This document shows positions 57,810-64,000 of a DNA stretch of 64,000 nucleotides, piece after piece. The number at the start of each line of letters is the position of its first letter. Within the stretch, counting starts at the first letter, position 1. The stretch spans positions 1-64,000 of the forward strand of contig NZ_JACJSG010000016.1 in NCBI RefSeq assembly GCF_014697625.1, read 5' to 3'. A program made the translations under genes and the position numbers. This DNA comes from Anabaena azotica FACHB-119. GTDB taxonomy: Bacteria > Cyanobacteriota > Cyanobacteriia > Cyanobacteriales > Nostocaceae. A model generated the notes under the pieces. It saw nothing but the letters and a program-made list of their open reading frames with translations, was not told where the DNA came from and did not search any database.

Positions 57810-57839
57810 AAACTTCACTCAATTATGAGTGGAGTTTTT
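57810..57839 (+). terminator. Terminator of the 34-residue peptide gene
   Basis: AAACTTCACTC / GAGTGGAGTTT with six-base loop, ending in five T. Confidence 0.8.
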
Positions 57840-57857
57840 AAGTTTGTGTAGAAGTTT

Positions 57858-57985
57858 AGGAGGAAGGGAAGGGAAGGGGAAGGGGGAAGGGGGAAAGGGG
57901 AAAGGGGAAGTAATATATGGACTATGGACTATTGACTATTAACTATGGACTATGGACTATTGACTATTGACTATGGACTATGGAC
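57858..57985. repeat. STRR (GGGGAAG, GGACTATT units)
   Basis: Polypurine units then about nine ATGGACT/ATTGACT heptamers right up to the next start codon. Confidence 0.85.
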
Positions 57986-57991
57986 TTAACC

Positions 57992-58894
57992 ATGACTGAA
58001 GGAAAAATTTTACTAGAACCTGAAACATTGTGGCATCGGGTAAAACAACAGACAGATTATGCTTTAAACTGTGGGGCGCTGCTATCGATACCGACGGAGT
58101 TTGAATTTGTCGAACAGGATGGGGTTAATTTTTTGGTGAGAATTTTATCTAACCTCGCAAGGAAAAATGCAGCCAAGAAGAAGCAAGATAAGCAAGCTGC
58201 GGCTGGGAAAGATTTTAATCCTTTTCTTCCTTACGAACAGGATTTATTTGTGTCGGAAATATCCGATACTCATGTATGTATATTGAATAAATTTAATGTT
58301 GTTGATTATCACTTACTGATTATCACCCGCGATTTTGAAGAACAGGAAAGCTTGCTGACATTAGGAGATTTTGCGGCAATGTGGGCTTGTCTAGCGGGGA
58401 TGGATGGTTTAGCATTTTATAATAGTGGCAAACTTGCGGGCGCTAGTCAAAGACATAAGCACTTGCAACTAGTACCATTACCTTTTACAGCTTCACAGCC
58501 GCAGATACCCATTGCACCACTATTAATATCAGCAAAATTTCAAGATAGCACTGCAACTATACCGGGGCTACCATTCGTCCATGCTTTCGCTAGTTTACAA
58601 CCAGCTTGGGTAGATTCTCCATTGATAGGAGCTGAAGCTACTTTAGCAATTTATCATGACTTATTGCGTGCGGTGGGTTTAGGAATAGTCGATGGTGATA
58701 AACCTACGGGTGCTTATAATTTATTAGCTACAAGGGAATGGATGATGATTGTACCGCGATCGCAAGAACATTTCCACACCATTTCGGTAAACTCTTTAGG
58801 GTTCGCCGGTGCTTTGCTAGTGAAAAACGAGACAGAAATGCAACTCCTCAAACAACATGGCCCCATGACTATTCTTAAGGAAGTAGTCAGTTGA
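57992..58894 (+). CDS. ATP adenylyltransferase (Ap4A phosphorylase)
   Basis: 300 residues from ATG 57992; the ATG four codons earlier lies in a heptamer repeat. N-terminal ATP_transf domain with NPFLPYEQDLFVSEI, HVCILNKFNVVDYHLLIITRDFE, and the HIT-like SQRHKHLQLVPLPF (catalytic His). Splits diadenosine tetraphosphate into ADP and ATP, limiting a stress nucleotide. Family assignment strong. Confidence 0.92.
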   Translation: MTEGKILLEPETLWHRVKQQTDYALNCGALLSIPTEFEFVEQDGVNFLVRILSNLARKNAAKKKQDKQAAAGKDFNPFLPYEQDLFVSEISDTHVCILNKFNVVDYHLLIITRDFEEQESLLTLGDFAAMWACLAGMDGLAFYNSGKLAGASQRHKHLQLVPLPFTASQPQIPIAPLLISAKFQDSTATIPGLPFVHAFASLQPAWVDSPLIGAEATLAIYHDLLRAVGLGIVDGDKPTGAYNLLATREWMMIVPRSQEHFHTISVNSLGFAGALLVKNETEMQLLKQHGPMTILKEVVS

Positions 58895-59150
58895 CAGTTA
58901 TCAGTTATCAGTTATCAGTTATCAGTTATCAGTTATCAGTTGACAGTTATCAGTTATCAGTTATCAGTTGACATTAGTTTTTCTCCCTCATCTCCCTCAT
59001 CTCCCTGTTCCCCTCCTGGGAGGGGCTAGGGGTGGGTTACTCCCTCATCTCCCTCATCTCCCTCATCTCCCTCATCTCCCTTATCTCCCCCCACTCCCTC
59101 ATCTCCCCCATCTCCCCCATCTCCCCCCAGTCCCCCCAGTCCCCTTTCCC
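58888..59150. repeat. Long STRR (CAGTTAT, CTCCCTCAT, CCCCCAT units)
   Basis: TTATCAG heptamers, a copy of the CCCCTCC-TGGG-GGAGGGG hairpin (59008-59032), then about fifteen CATCTCCC units. The following gene's C-terminus ends here. Non-coding. Confidence 0.9.
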
Positions 59151-59153
59151 CAC

Positions 59154-59738
59154 TCACGCCTGTCTCCCACTCTCCCCCTTGACCACCGCAGAGGCTATTA
59201 AATGGGCTAGGCGTAGGGCTTCGGGAACGTGACCGCAGTCTGTGAGTTGTTGCAGGACTTGGGCTGTGACTTCAGGTTCAGCGCCGCAGACTTGAAAATA
59301 AAATGGGGGATGTTCGTGTACAGGGCCTGCACGGCGGATAACTTCTAAGCGTTTGTCTGGATATGGTAATCTTTGCATGGCGTGGATGATAGCTGTTAAT
59401 CTGGGTTGCTTTCGCATCACGGCAATGCAAGGACGTTCTAGCCTTTGTGCTAATAAGGGTAAGTCAATTATATTGAAGCCACCTAAAGAAATTCCATCTA
59501 ATAACACTACATGAATTTGGGAAAGAAATTTACCTCCTATGAGTAATTGACAAAGGGTATCTGTTGCGTTCCAGCCATCAGCGTCTATCTCTCCCCAAAC
59601 CATACCCTCAAACCTTGTACCTGCACAAATGACTCCAGCGACTCCCACGGGTTGAGCCGTATGGCGCTCAAATGGCGCATCATCAAAACCTATAGCGCGG
59701 ATTTTACGACGATTTCGCAGTAGATGTTCTAGTTCCAT
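59154..59738 (-). CDS. DUF99 family protein
   Basis: 194 residues. DUF99 pattern: RAIGFDDAPF at the N-terminus, VGVAGVICAGTRFEGMVWGEI, IHVVLLDGISLGGFNIIDL, and RPCIAVMRKQPRL. The family is related to endonuclease V-like folds, and some members are described as deaminated-DNA nucleases, but the role in cyanobacteria is untested. The end (ESGRQA) enters a repeat. Confidence 0.88.
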   Translation of the reverse strand: MELEHLLRNRRKIRAIGFDDAPFERHTAQPVGVAGVICAGTRFEGMVWGEIDADGWNATDTLCQLLIGGKFLSQIHVVLLDGISLGGFNIIDLPLLAQRLERPCIAVMRKQPRLTAIIHAMQRLPYPDKRLEVIRRAGPVHEHPPFYFQVCGAEPEVTAQVLQQLTDCGHVPEALRLAHLIASAVVKGESGRQA

Positions 59739-59878
59739 GATGTTTGCCTACGGCAGAGGCAAAATAATCATACACTTATCTAAATCTAGATTTACTCTTT
59801 AGGGGCTAAAACTATGCTTTCTGCACAAGGTATAAAGAATGTGTAGTTAATAGAATATAGCTAGAGAGAAAAACCCTT

Positions 59879-60358
59879 ATGACAAGTTACCAAGAAACCG
59901 TGAGTAAAGATGAACTCATTGAAGAACTAATTTCCGAAAAAACTAGCATTAATCATGTGGAAATCATTGAAAATGTGATTGACTCCCTAGAACAAGATGA
60001 TAGTGCAATGGTTAGCCACAGTCCAGAAGGTGGTTATCTGTGGAAGTTCAAATATGGGACTGTAGAAGTATTTATCCAACTGACTGGATCAACTGATGAA
60101 GACACTATCACAGTTTGGGCGGCGGTTCTCCAGTTACCAGCTAAGGATGAACCAAAGTTATTGCGTCATTTGTTGGAATTGAACTGTTCCAGCACTTTTG
60201 AAGCGCGTTTTGGCATTATTGAAAATAAAGTGGTGGTTATTTCTATCCGTACTTTGGCGGAAATATCTCCTGGGGAGGTTTCACGGCTGATTACCATTGT
60301 GGCTACAGTCGCGGATGACTATGACGAAGCTTTACAATCAGAGTTTGGTGCAGCTTAA
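59879..60358 (+). CDS. YbjN-domain protein
   Basis: 159 residues, acidic, no membrane segment. YbjN (CesT/Tir-chaperone-like fold): DSLEQDDSAMVSHSPEGGYLWKFKYGTVEVFIQL and LLRHLLELNCSSTFEARFGI. Often a small chaperone-like or regulatory protein. Only 18 bp before the lipoate-ligase-family gene, so the two probably form an operon. Confidence 0.8.
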   Translation: MTSYQETVSKDELIEELISEKTSINHVEIIENVIDSLEQDDSAMVSHSPEGGYLWKFKYGTVEVFIQLTGSTDEDTITVWAAVLQLPAKDEPKLLRHLLELNCSSTFEARFGIIENKVVVISIRTLAEISPGEVSRLITIVATVADDYDEALQSEFGAA

Positions 60359-60376
60359 GCAATTTGTGAATTTTTG

Positions 60377-61096
60377 ATGGGTAGCAAGCAGGTTTGGCGA
60401 CTAATTCCTTTGTTAGCAGCTTCTGGTGTTGTGCAGATGGCTATTGACCGTTGGTTATTAGAACAGCATCAAGCTGGTAAACATCCACCCACTCTGCGAT
60501 TTTATACTTGGTCGCCACCCGCCATTTCTCTTGGTTATCATCAACGCCAATATCCCGAACATTGGGAAAATTTAATTTGGCGAGGTCAAAAGTTAGATTT
60601 GGTACGTCGTCCTACTGGTGGGAGAGCAGTGTTACATCAAGGTGATTTAACTTATGCTGTGGTAACATCTGGATTGAGCGGTAATCGTCTGGCAGCATAC
60701 GAAAAGATTTGTGAGTTTTTAATTCAAGGATGGAGAGCGATCGCTATAGAATTAAGTTATGGTACAGCCGGGCGTGGTTACATCCACAATCCCAATTGCT
60801 TTGGTACAGCTACAGGTGCAGATTTAGTTTTACCAGATGGCACTAAACTAATTGGTAGCGCTCAACTGCGGCGTGGTAATGTAATTTTGCAACATGGTTC
60901 TATGCGTCTACAACCAGATGCAGAATTGTTTGCTCAGGTATTTGGTGCAGCATCGTTGACACCTGTACAATTAAACTTGAGTGTAGAAGAGATTATCAGG
61001 GCTTTGACTACTGCTGCTAGTGATTGTTTTGATATGCAGTTGGAAGTTAAACCATTGTGTGTAGCTGAATGGAATGATATAGCAGGTGACAGGTGA
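60377..61096 (+). CDS. Biotin/lipoate A/B ligase-family protein
   Basis: 239 residues from ATG 60377. LplA/LipM-type catalytic domain: WSPPAISLGYHQRQYPE, RRPTGGRAVLHQGDLTYAVV (ligand loop) and GTKLIGSAQLRRGNVILQHGS with the key Lys. Attaches or transfers lipoate or octanoate. No C-terminal accessory domain. The last six codons (ATA GCA GGT GAC AGG TGA) lie inside family D repeat, so the natural C-terminus was replaced or extended by it. Confidence 0.85.
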   Translation: MGSKQVWRLIPLLAASGVVQMAIDRWLLEQHQAGKHPPTLRFYTWSPPAISLGYHQRQYPEHWENLIWRGQKLDLVRRPTGGRAVLHQGDLTYAVVTSGLSGNRLAAYEKICEFLIQGWRAIAIELSYGTAGRGYIHNPNCFGTATGADLVLPDGTKLIGSAQLRRGNVILQHGSMRLQPDAELFAQVFGAASLTPVQLNLSVEEIIRALTTAASDCFDMQLEVKPLCVAEWNDIAGDR

Positions 61097-61183
61097 CAGG
61101 TGACAGGTGACAGGCAAGGGAAGCTTGTTAATATCAGGGTTTTATGATCTACCTATGTCCTAACCTATGTGGCTACTGCTATA
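61078..61183 (+). repeat. Dispersed repeat, family D, providing the lplA-type stop codon
   Basis: TATAGCAGGTGACAGG at the left and GGCTACTGCTATA at the right, with ACCTATGTCCTAACCTATG as in 6867-6960. Confidence 0.75.
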
Positions 61184-61213
61184 TTTTAAGTAGCTAGACA
61201 ACAGGCGATCGCT

Positions 61214-61366
61214 ATTTATGTCCGACTAATTGCTTACGATATGGTTGCTTTAGTCGGTAATAGGTAATTGTTTGTTACCATTACCAATTACCAATTACCA
61301 ATTACCTATTACCTATTACCTATTACCAACCCCCAAGATATGATAAGTATTTAAGCGGACATGATA
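61214..61366. mobile_element. MITE family A, copy 3 (inverted, left end diverged)
   Basis: Right end CGGACATGATA is intact, left end TATTTATGTCCG is altered. The interior has ATTACC/GGTAAT tandem units as in the other copies. It directly abuts the glycosyltransferase stop (TCA = TGA on the minus strand at 61367-61369). Confidence 0.7.
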
Positions 61367-62518
61367 TCAAGCAGTAACTCTATATCTTTGAATTGCCACT
61401 TTTTTTGATAACCAATTAATCCGCCAATCTTCATATATTTTTGAAGGTAAGATTTTCTTGATTTTCATTAATCTTTTGCCATTTTTTAGTTGTAGCTGTT
61501 GAGGATGATTATTTTTATTTGTCCTGAAAAATGTATGAGTCTGAGGAAATACCAAACTAATTATTCTGATAAATGAAATGAGAATAATTTTGAGAGTTTG
61601 TACATATAAATCAGGGCGTAACAATGTCATAGAAAAATCCAGCTTTAATGCTTTATATAAGCAAAGCAAAGTCTGCCAATATTTGCCAGATACGCTACTT
61701 TTACGAGCTATATAGATATAAAAAAGACTACAAGACCAGCGATAAAGCACATGAGGAATTTCTGGATGTTTTTGCTGAATTAATGCTAATACAGATTGCT
61801 GAGAATTTACCATTGAACTATAATTATGAGACATACTACTAGTAGTCTGACGGTAGCCAACGAGAAATTCTCGTACTACTCTTACTTGATACTGTTCGGC
61901 AATGCGTAAATAGAGATCCCAATCTTCACAACCTTGACAGCCTTTGGCTTTAAATTCGCAGTCATACAAACCTACCCTATCAAAACAACTACGACGCACT
62001 AAGGTAGAACTGGCATTTCCTAAGAAATTTCGATATAGTAAGGCAATATAAACGTCACCTTCGTACTCAGAAATGTGAAAATCACCATTAGGATTATCTG
62101 CTTCATCAATGACGACTGACCAAGAATAAACTAGTCCTACAGATGAATCAGATTCTTGAAAACGTTGGACTTGCTTTGCTAAATTTTGCGGATACCAAGT
62201 ATCGTCTGCATCAATGGGAGCAATAAATTCTCCTTTCGCCTGTTTAATGGCTAAGTTACGTGCCGCAGCTACGCCGGCATTAGGTTGATGTAATAATTGA
62301 ATTCGATGATCCTGCTGCATAATTGATTGGACGATCGCAGATGTTTCATCTTGTGAACCATCGTCTACAACTATGACTTCGATGTGGGGATAAGTCTGAT
62401 TAATAACTGAATTTAAGGTTCTTTCAATAAACTCTGCTGCATTATAAGCTGGGATAATTACTGATACTAATGGGCAATTATTTCCTGGTTTTGTGAATAA
62501 AGTAAATGATGCACTCAT
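61367..62518 (-). CDS. Family 2 glycosyltransferase
   Basis: 383 residues from ATG 62518. GT-A fold motifs: VSVIIPAYNAAEFIERTLNSVINQTYPHIEVIVVDDGSQDET, the DxD-type APIDADDTW, and GCEDWDLYLRIAEQY as acceptor/catalytic part. A hydrophobic stretch near 320-345 (IILISFIRIISLVF) may associate with the membrane. Probably adds a sugar to a lipid-linked or surface polysaccharide. Cluster with a methyltransferase and two more glycosyltransferase pieces. Confidence 0.9.
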   Translation of the reverse strand: MSASFTLFTKPGNNCPLVSVIIPAYNAAEFIERTLNSVINQTYPHIEVIVVDDGSQDETSAIVQSIMQQDHRIQLLHQPNAGVAAARNLAIKQAKGEFIAPIDADDTWYPQNLAKQVQRFQESDSSVGLVYSWSVVIDEADNPNGDFHISEYEGDVYIALLYRNFLGNASSTLVRRSCFDRVGLYDCEFKAKGCQGCEDWDLYLRIAEQYQVRVVREFLVGYRQTTSSMSHNYSSMVNSQQSVLALIQQKHPEIPHVLYRWSCSLFYIYIARKSSVSGKYWQTLLCLYKALKLDFSMTLLRPDLYVQTLKIILISFIRIISLVFPQTHTFFRTNKNNHPQQLQLKNGKRLMKIKKILPSKIYEDWRINWLSKKVAIQRYRVTA

Positions 62519-62552
62519 AATCGTTACTAGAATCAATTTGCATGGAAAAAAT

Positions 62553-62918
62553 TTAGCTTTTATTTATCAGTAAAAACTCCCGTAATTGCTGACCGATGGC
62601 TTTTAGAGAAAAGGCTTTTTCAGCGCGATCGCGGGCTTTTTTATCCAGTTCATCTTCCCAAGGTTGGTTATCTAAAATGGAACCAAGGGCTTGAGCTAAG
62701 GCAGTGCTATCTTCACGGGAGACAATCAGACCACCGGATAATTGCTGATTCTGTAAGATGTCTGGGATACCAGTGGCATCAGTAGCTACTACGGGGAAAC
62801 CTTCGTGGCGGGAAGGGAGAGTGTAGATATCCGCAGCTGATAAATAAGTTTGGATCAGAGTGCGATCGCGGATATATTCATTCATATTCATATTCATATT
62901 ATAATTAAATCGCCCCAA
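62553..62918 (-). pseudogene. Remnant of a GT4 glycosyltransferase (C-terminal part)
   Basis: Residues after about 15 match the nucleotide-sugar half of GT4 enzymes: LIQTYLSAADIYTLPSRHEGFPVVATDATGIPDIL. The N-terminal Rossmann half, about 230 residues, is missing, and the first codons translate an ATTCAT tandem repeat (NMNMNM). It cannot be an active GT4 alone. Confidence 0.75.
62880..62905. repeat. Hexamer tandem repeat ATTCAT
   Basis: ATTCATATTCATATTCATATT at the breakpoint of the GT4 remnant. Confidence 0.7.
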
Positions 62919-62943
62919 TGTAACAGGGCTATGGTATGTGATG

Positions 62944-63750
62944 TCATTCCTTTTGCCAAAGTGAAGCTGTTTCTGTTCCTAATCTTTGTGGCTGGTGTAG
63001 GTAATAACTAACCCAGGTCAATGGACTGAGCAATTTACACAAAATTCGCCGTTGACGATGGGATAATTTAGAAAAGGCTACATCATGATTTAGCACAGTT
63101 AACGGGTTGATAAATGTAGCAGATTTCTTATAAGGTAAGTTAATTAAATCTTGGAGTTCTGCTAAGGTGTAACCGCGTCTGACATGACCCCATTCTGCCA
63201 TGACTTCGGCTTCACTAGGACAGATAGATTGCATAAATTTGTAGTAGGGAAAGCGCCAATTTTCATTGGGGGTACTAATTAATAAAAATCCCTGGGGACG
63301 TAACACTCTTAACGCTTCTGATATAGCTTTTTGATCATCTGGTACGTGTTCTAATAAATCGAACATTGTTACTGCATCAAAGGACGCATCTGCAAAGGGT
63401 AAATCTGTTGCATCACCACAGACAAAGCTGACTTGTTCTTGTTGATTACAAGGTGCTTTGGCGTATTCGGGATTGAAGTCTATGTTCGTGATTTTTGCTT
63501 GGGGATAAAGTAGAGATGTTAATCCACTTTGTCCACCACCTACTTCGAGAATTTTTGGTAATTCTTGGTCGGGGGCGATATGATGAATAGCACGCATCTT
63601 TTCTCGATAAAAAAATCCCAGAGTTAGCGGTTCGGGAAAAGGATTGCTAGCTAAAAATTCCTTTAAAGGTTGTTTAAAATGATGGGTTTTTGTAGATAAA
63701 GTAACCATATTCAAGCACCCAGATGTATCTGTAAAGTGATTATTTTGCAT
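62944..63750 (-). CDS. Class I SAM-dependent methyltransferase
   Basis: 268 residues (start 63750, alternative 63708). Methyltransferase type 11 motifs: KILEVGGGQSGLTSLLYPQ (motif I), ITNIDFNPEYA, CGDATDLPFADASFDAVTMFDLLEHVPD and LRVLRPQGFLLISTPNENW. Substrate unknown; position in a sugar-polymer cluster suggests methylation of a glycan or lipid intermediate. Confidence 0.85.
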   Translation of the reverse strand: MQNNHFTDTSGCLNMVTLSTKTHHFKQPLKEFLASNPFPEPLTLGFFYREKMRAIHHIAPDQELPKILEVGGGQSGLTSLLYPQAKITNIDFNPEYAKAPCNQQEQVSFVCGDATDLPFADASFDAVTMFDLLEHVPDDQKAISEALRVLRPQGFLLISTPNENWRFPYYKFMQSICPSEAEVMAEWGHVRRGYTLAELQDLINLPYKKSATFINPLTVLNHDVAFSKLSHRQRRILCKLLSPLTWVSYYLHQPQRLGTETASLWQKE

Positions 63751-63777
63751 GATGCCAAAAATCTAATACTGACTCGC

Positions 63778-64000
63778 CTACGAGGAAAGAGGCTTTGATT
63801 TCTCCCCCTTTCCTGCGAGAGAAGGGAGTTGAGGGGTGAGTGGCGTTAGCTTTTCCACTTCTGTCCAAGCTGGTTTTTTCCTGTGGTTGATGTAAAACTT
63901 AATTCCTGATAGACAACCAAGTATTTCTGTCAAAATAGAACTAGAGCGTAGGGAAGAACCATGTTTGAGCGATCGCAAAATTGCTGCTACATAATATTGA
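63778..64000 (-). CDS. C-terminal end of a glycosyltransferase, gene runs off the right edge
   Basis: The frame is open to the right edge and reads VAAILRSLKHGSSLRSSSIL, EILGCLSGIKFYINHRKKPAW, which resembles, from memory, the tail of family 2 glycosyltransferases. The last residues (TPQLPSLAGKGEK) translate an intergenic repeat before the stop. Start is outside the window. Confidence 0.5.
   Translation of the reverse strand, partial: QYYVAAILRSLKHGSSLRSSSILTEILGCLSGIKFYINHRKKPAWTEVEKLTPLTPQLPSLAGKGEKSKPLSS

Noticed and set aside
58968..59232. HLPHL/SLISLIS-type ORFs
   Set aside because: Two frames of the same CATCTCCCT tandem.

Overview
The window is chromosomal DNA from a filamentous, heterocyst-forming cyanobacterium of the Nostoc/Anabaena type. 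The evidence is photosystem II psbD-psbC, ycf4, gun4, carotenoid genes crtP-crtB, a PucC-like pigment carrier, very frequent GCGATCGC (HIP1) octamers, and intergenic spacers full of tandem heptamers (STRRs) and small inverted-repeat elements. A tandem small-RNA array with TCCGGA-type promoters that matches my memory of NsiR1 also points to heterocyst formers. Names rest on motifs and family knowledge; no search was run.

Layout, left to right. 0-7 kb: the 3' end of an RTX calcium-binding protein, a ketosynthase, a lipoprotein cyclophilin, ycf4, and psbD-psbC. 7.3-16.4 kb: an A/T-rich accessory block. On the + strand it holds a 50-residue peptide gene, an attenuator-like hairpin and two paralogous M29-like metalloproteins. 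On the - strand it holds a three-gene operon: a membrane-anchored coiled-coil protein, an FxsC-C-terminus-like protein, and a 1510-residue KGGxGR ATPase/NB-ARC/14xWD40 protein. 16.7-25.7 kb: small membrane and secreted proteins, a MoxR-DUF58-DUF4350-DUF4129 set with a CPBP protease inside it, DUF2243 and NADAR. 26-38 kb: a three-GAF bilin-type sensor kinase, an ABC ATPase, gun4, icd, Uma2 and other nuclease-like proteins, nagZ and a PhyH-like oxygenase.

38-44.5 kb: crtP-crtB, tRNA-Ser(GCT), an amino-acid-type binding lipoprotein, a FemAB-like acyltransferase and the bolA-grxD pair. 44.6-45.9 kb: the small-RNA array, with four identical 116-bp units plus diverged units; its first unit is split by a 146-bp MITE. 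46.5-50.2 kb: an inositol-phosphatase-family gene, a PucC-like carrier and an SbcD-like nuclease. 50.2-51.8 kb: a decayed patch with remnants of a modification/restriction gene and a DUF559 ORF built partly from repeats. 51.8-57.4 kb: cysH between two copies of a 101-bp MITE, an AztR/AztA-type zinc/lead efflux pair with a SmtB-like operator, and a lone TnpB. 57.6-64 kb: a tiny membrane peptide gene, an Ap4A phosphorylase, DUF99, YbjN, a lipoate-ligase-family gene, and a polysaccharide cluster (GT2, GT4 remnant, methyltransferase, GT2) running off the right edge.

The best leads are: (1) the peptide plus two M29-like enzymes, a possible uncharacterised peptide-natural-product locus; (2) the adjacent FxSxx-like conflict operon, whose NTPase has a duplicated Walker A; (3) the small-RNA array without hetF beside it and interrupted by a MITE; (4) repeat families that land exactly on stop codons and, in one gene, add about 67 in-frame residues.
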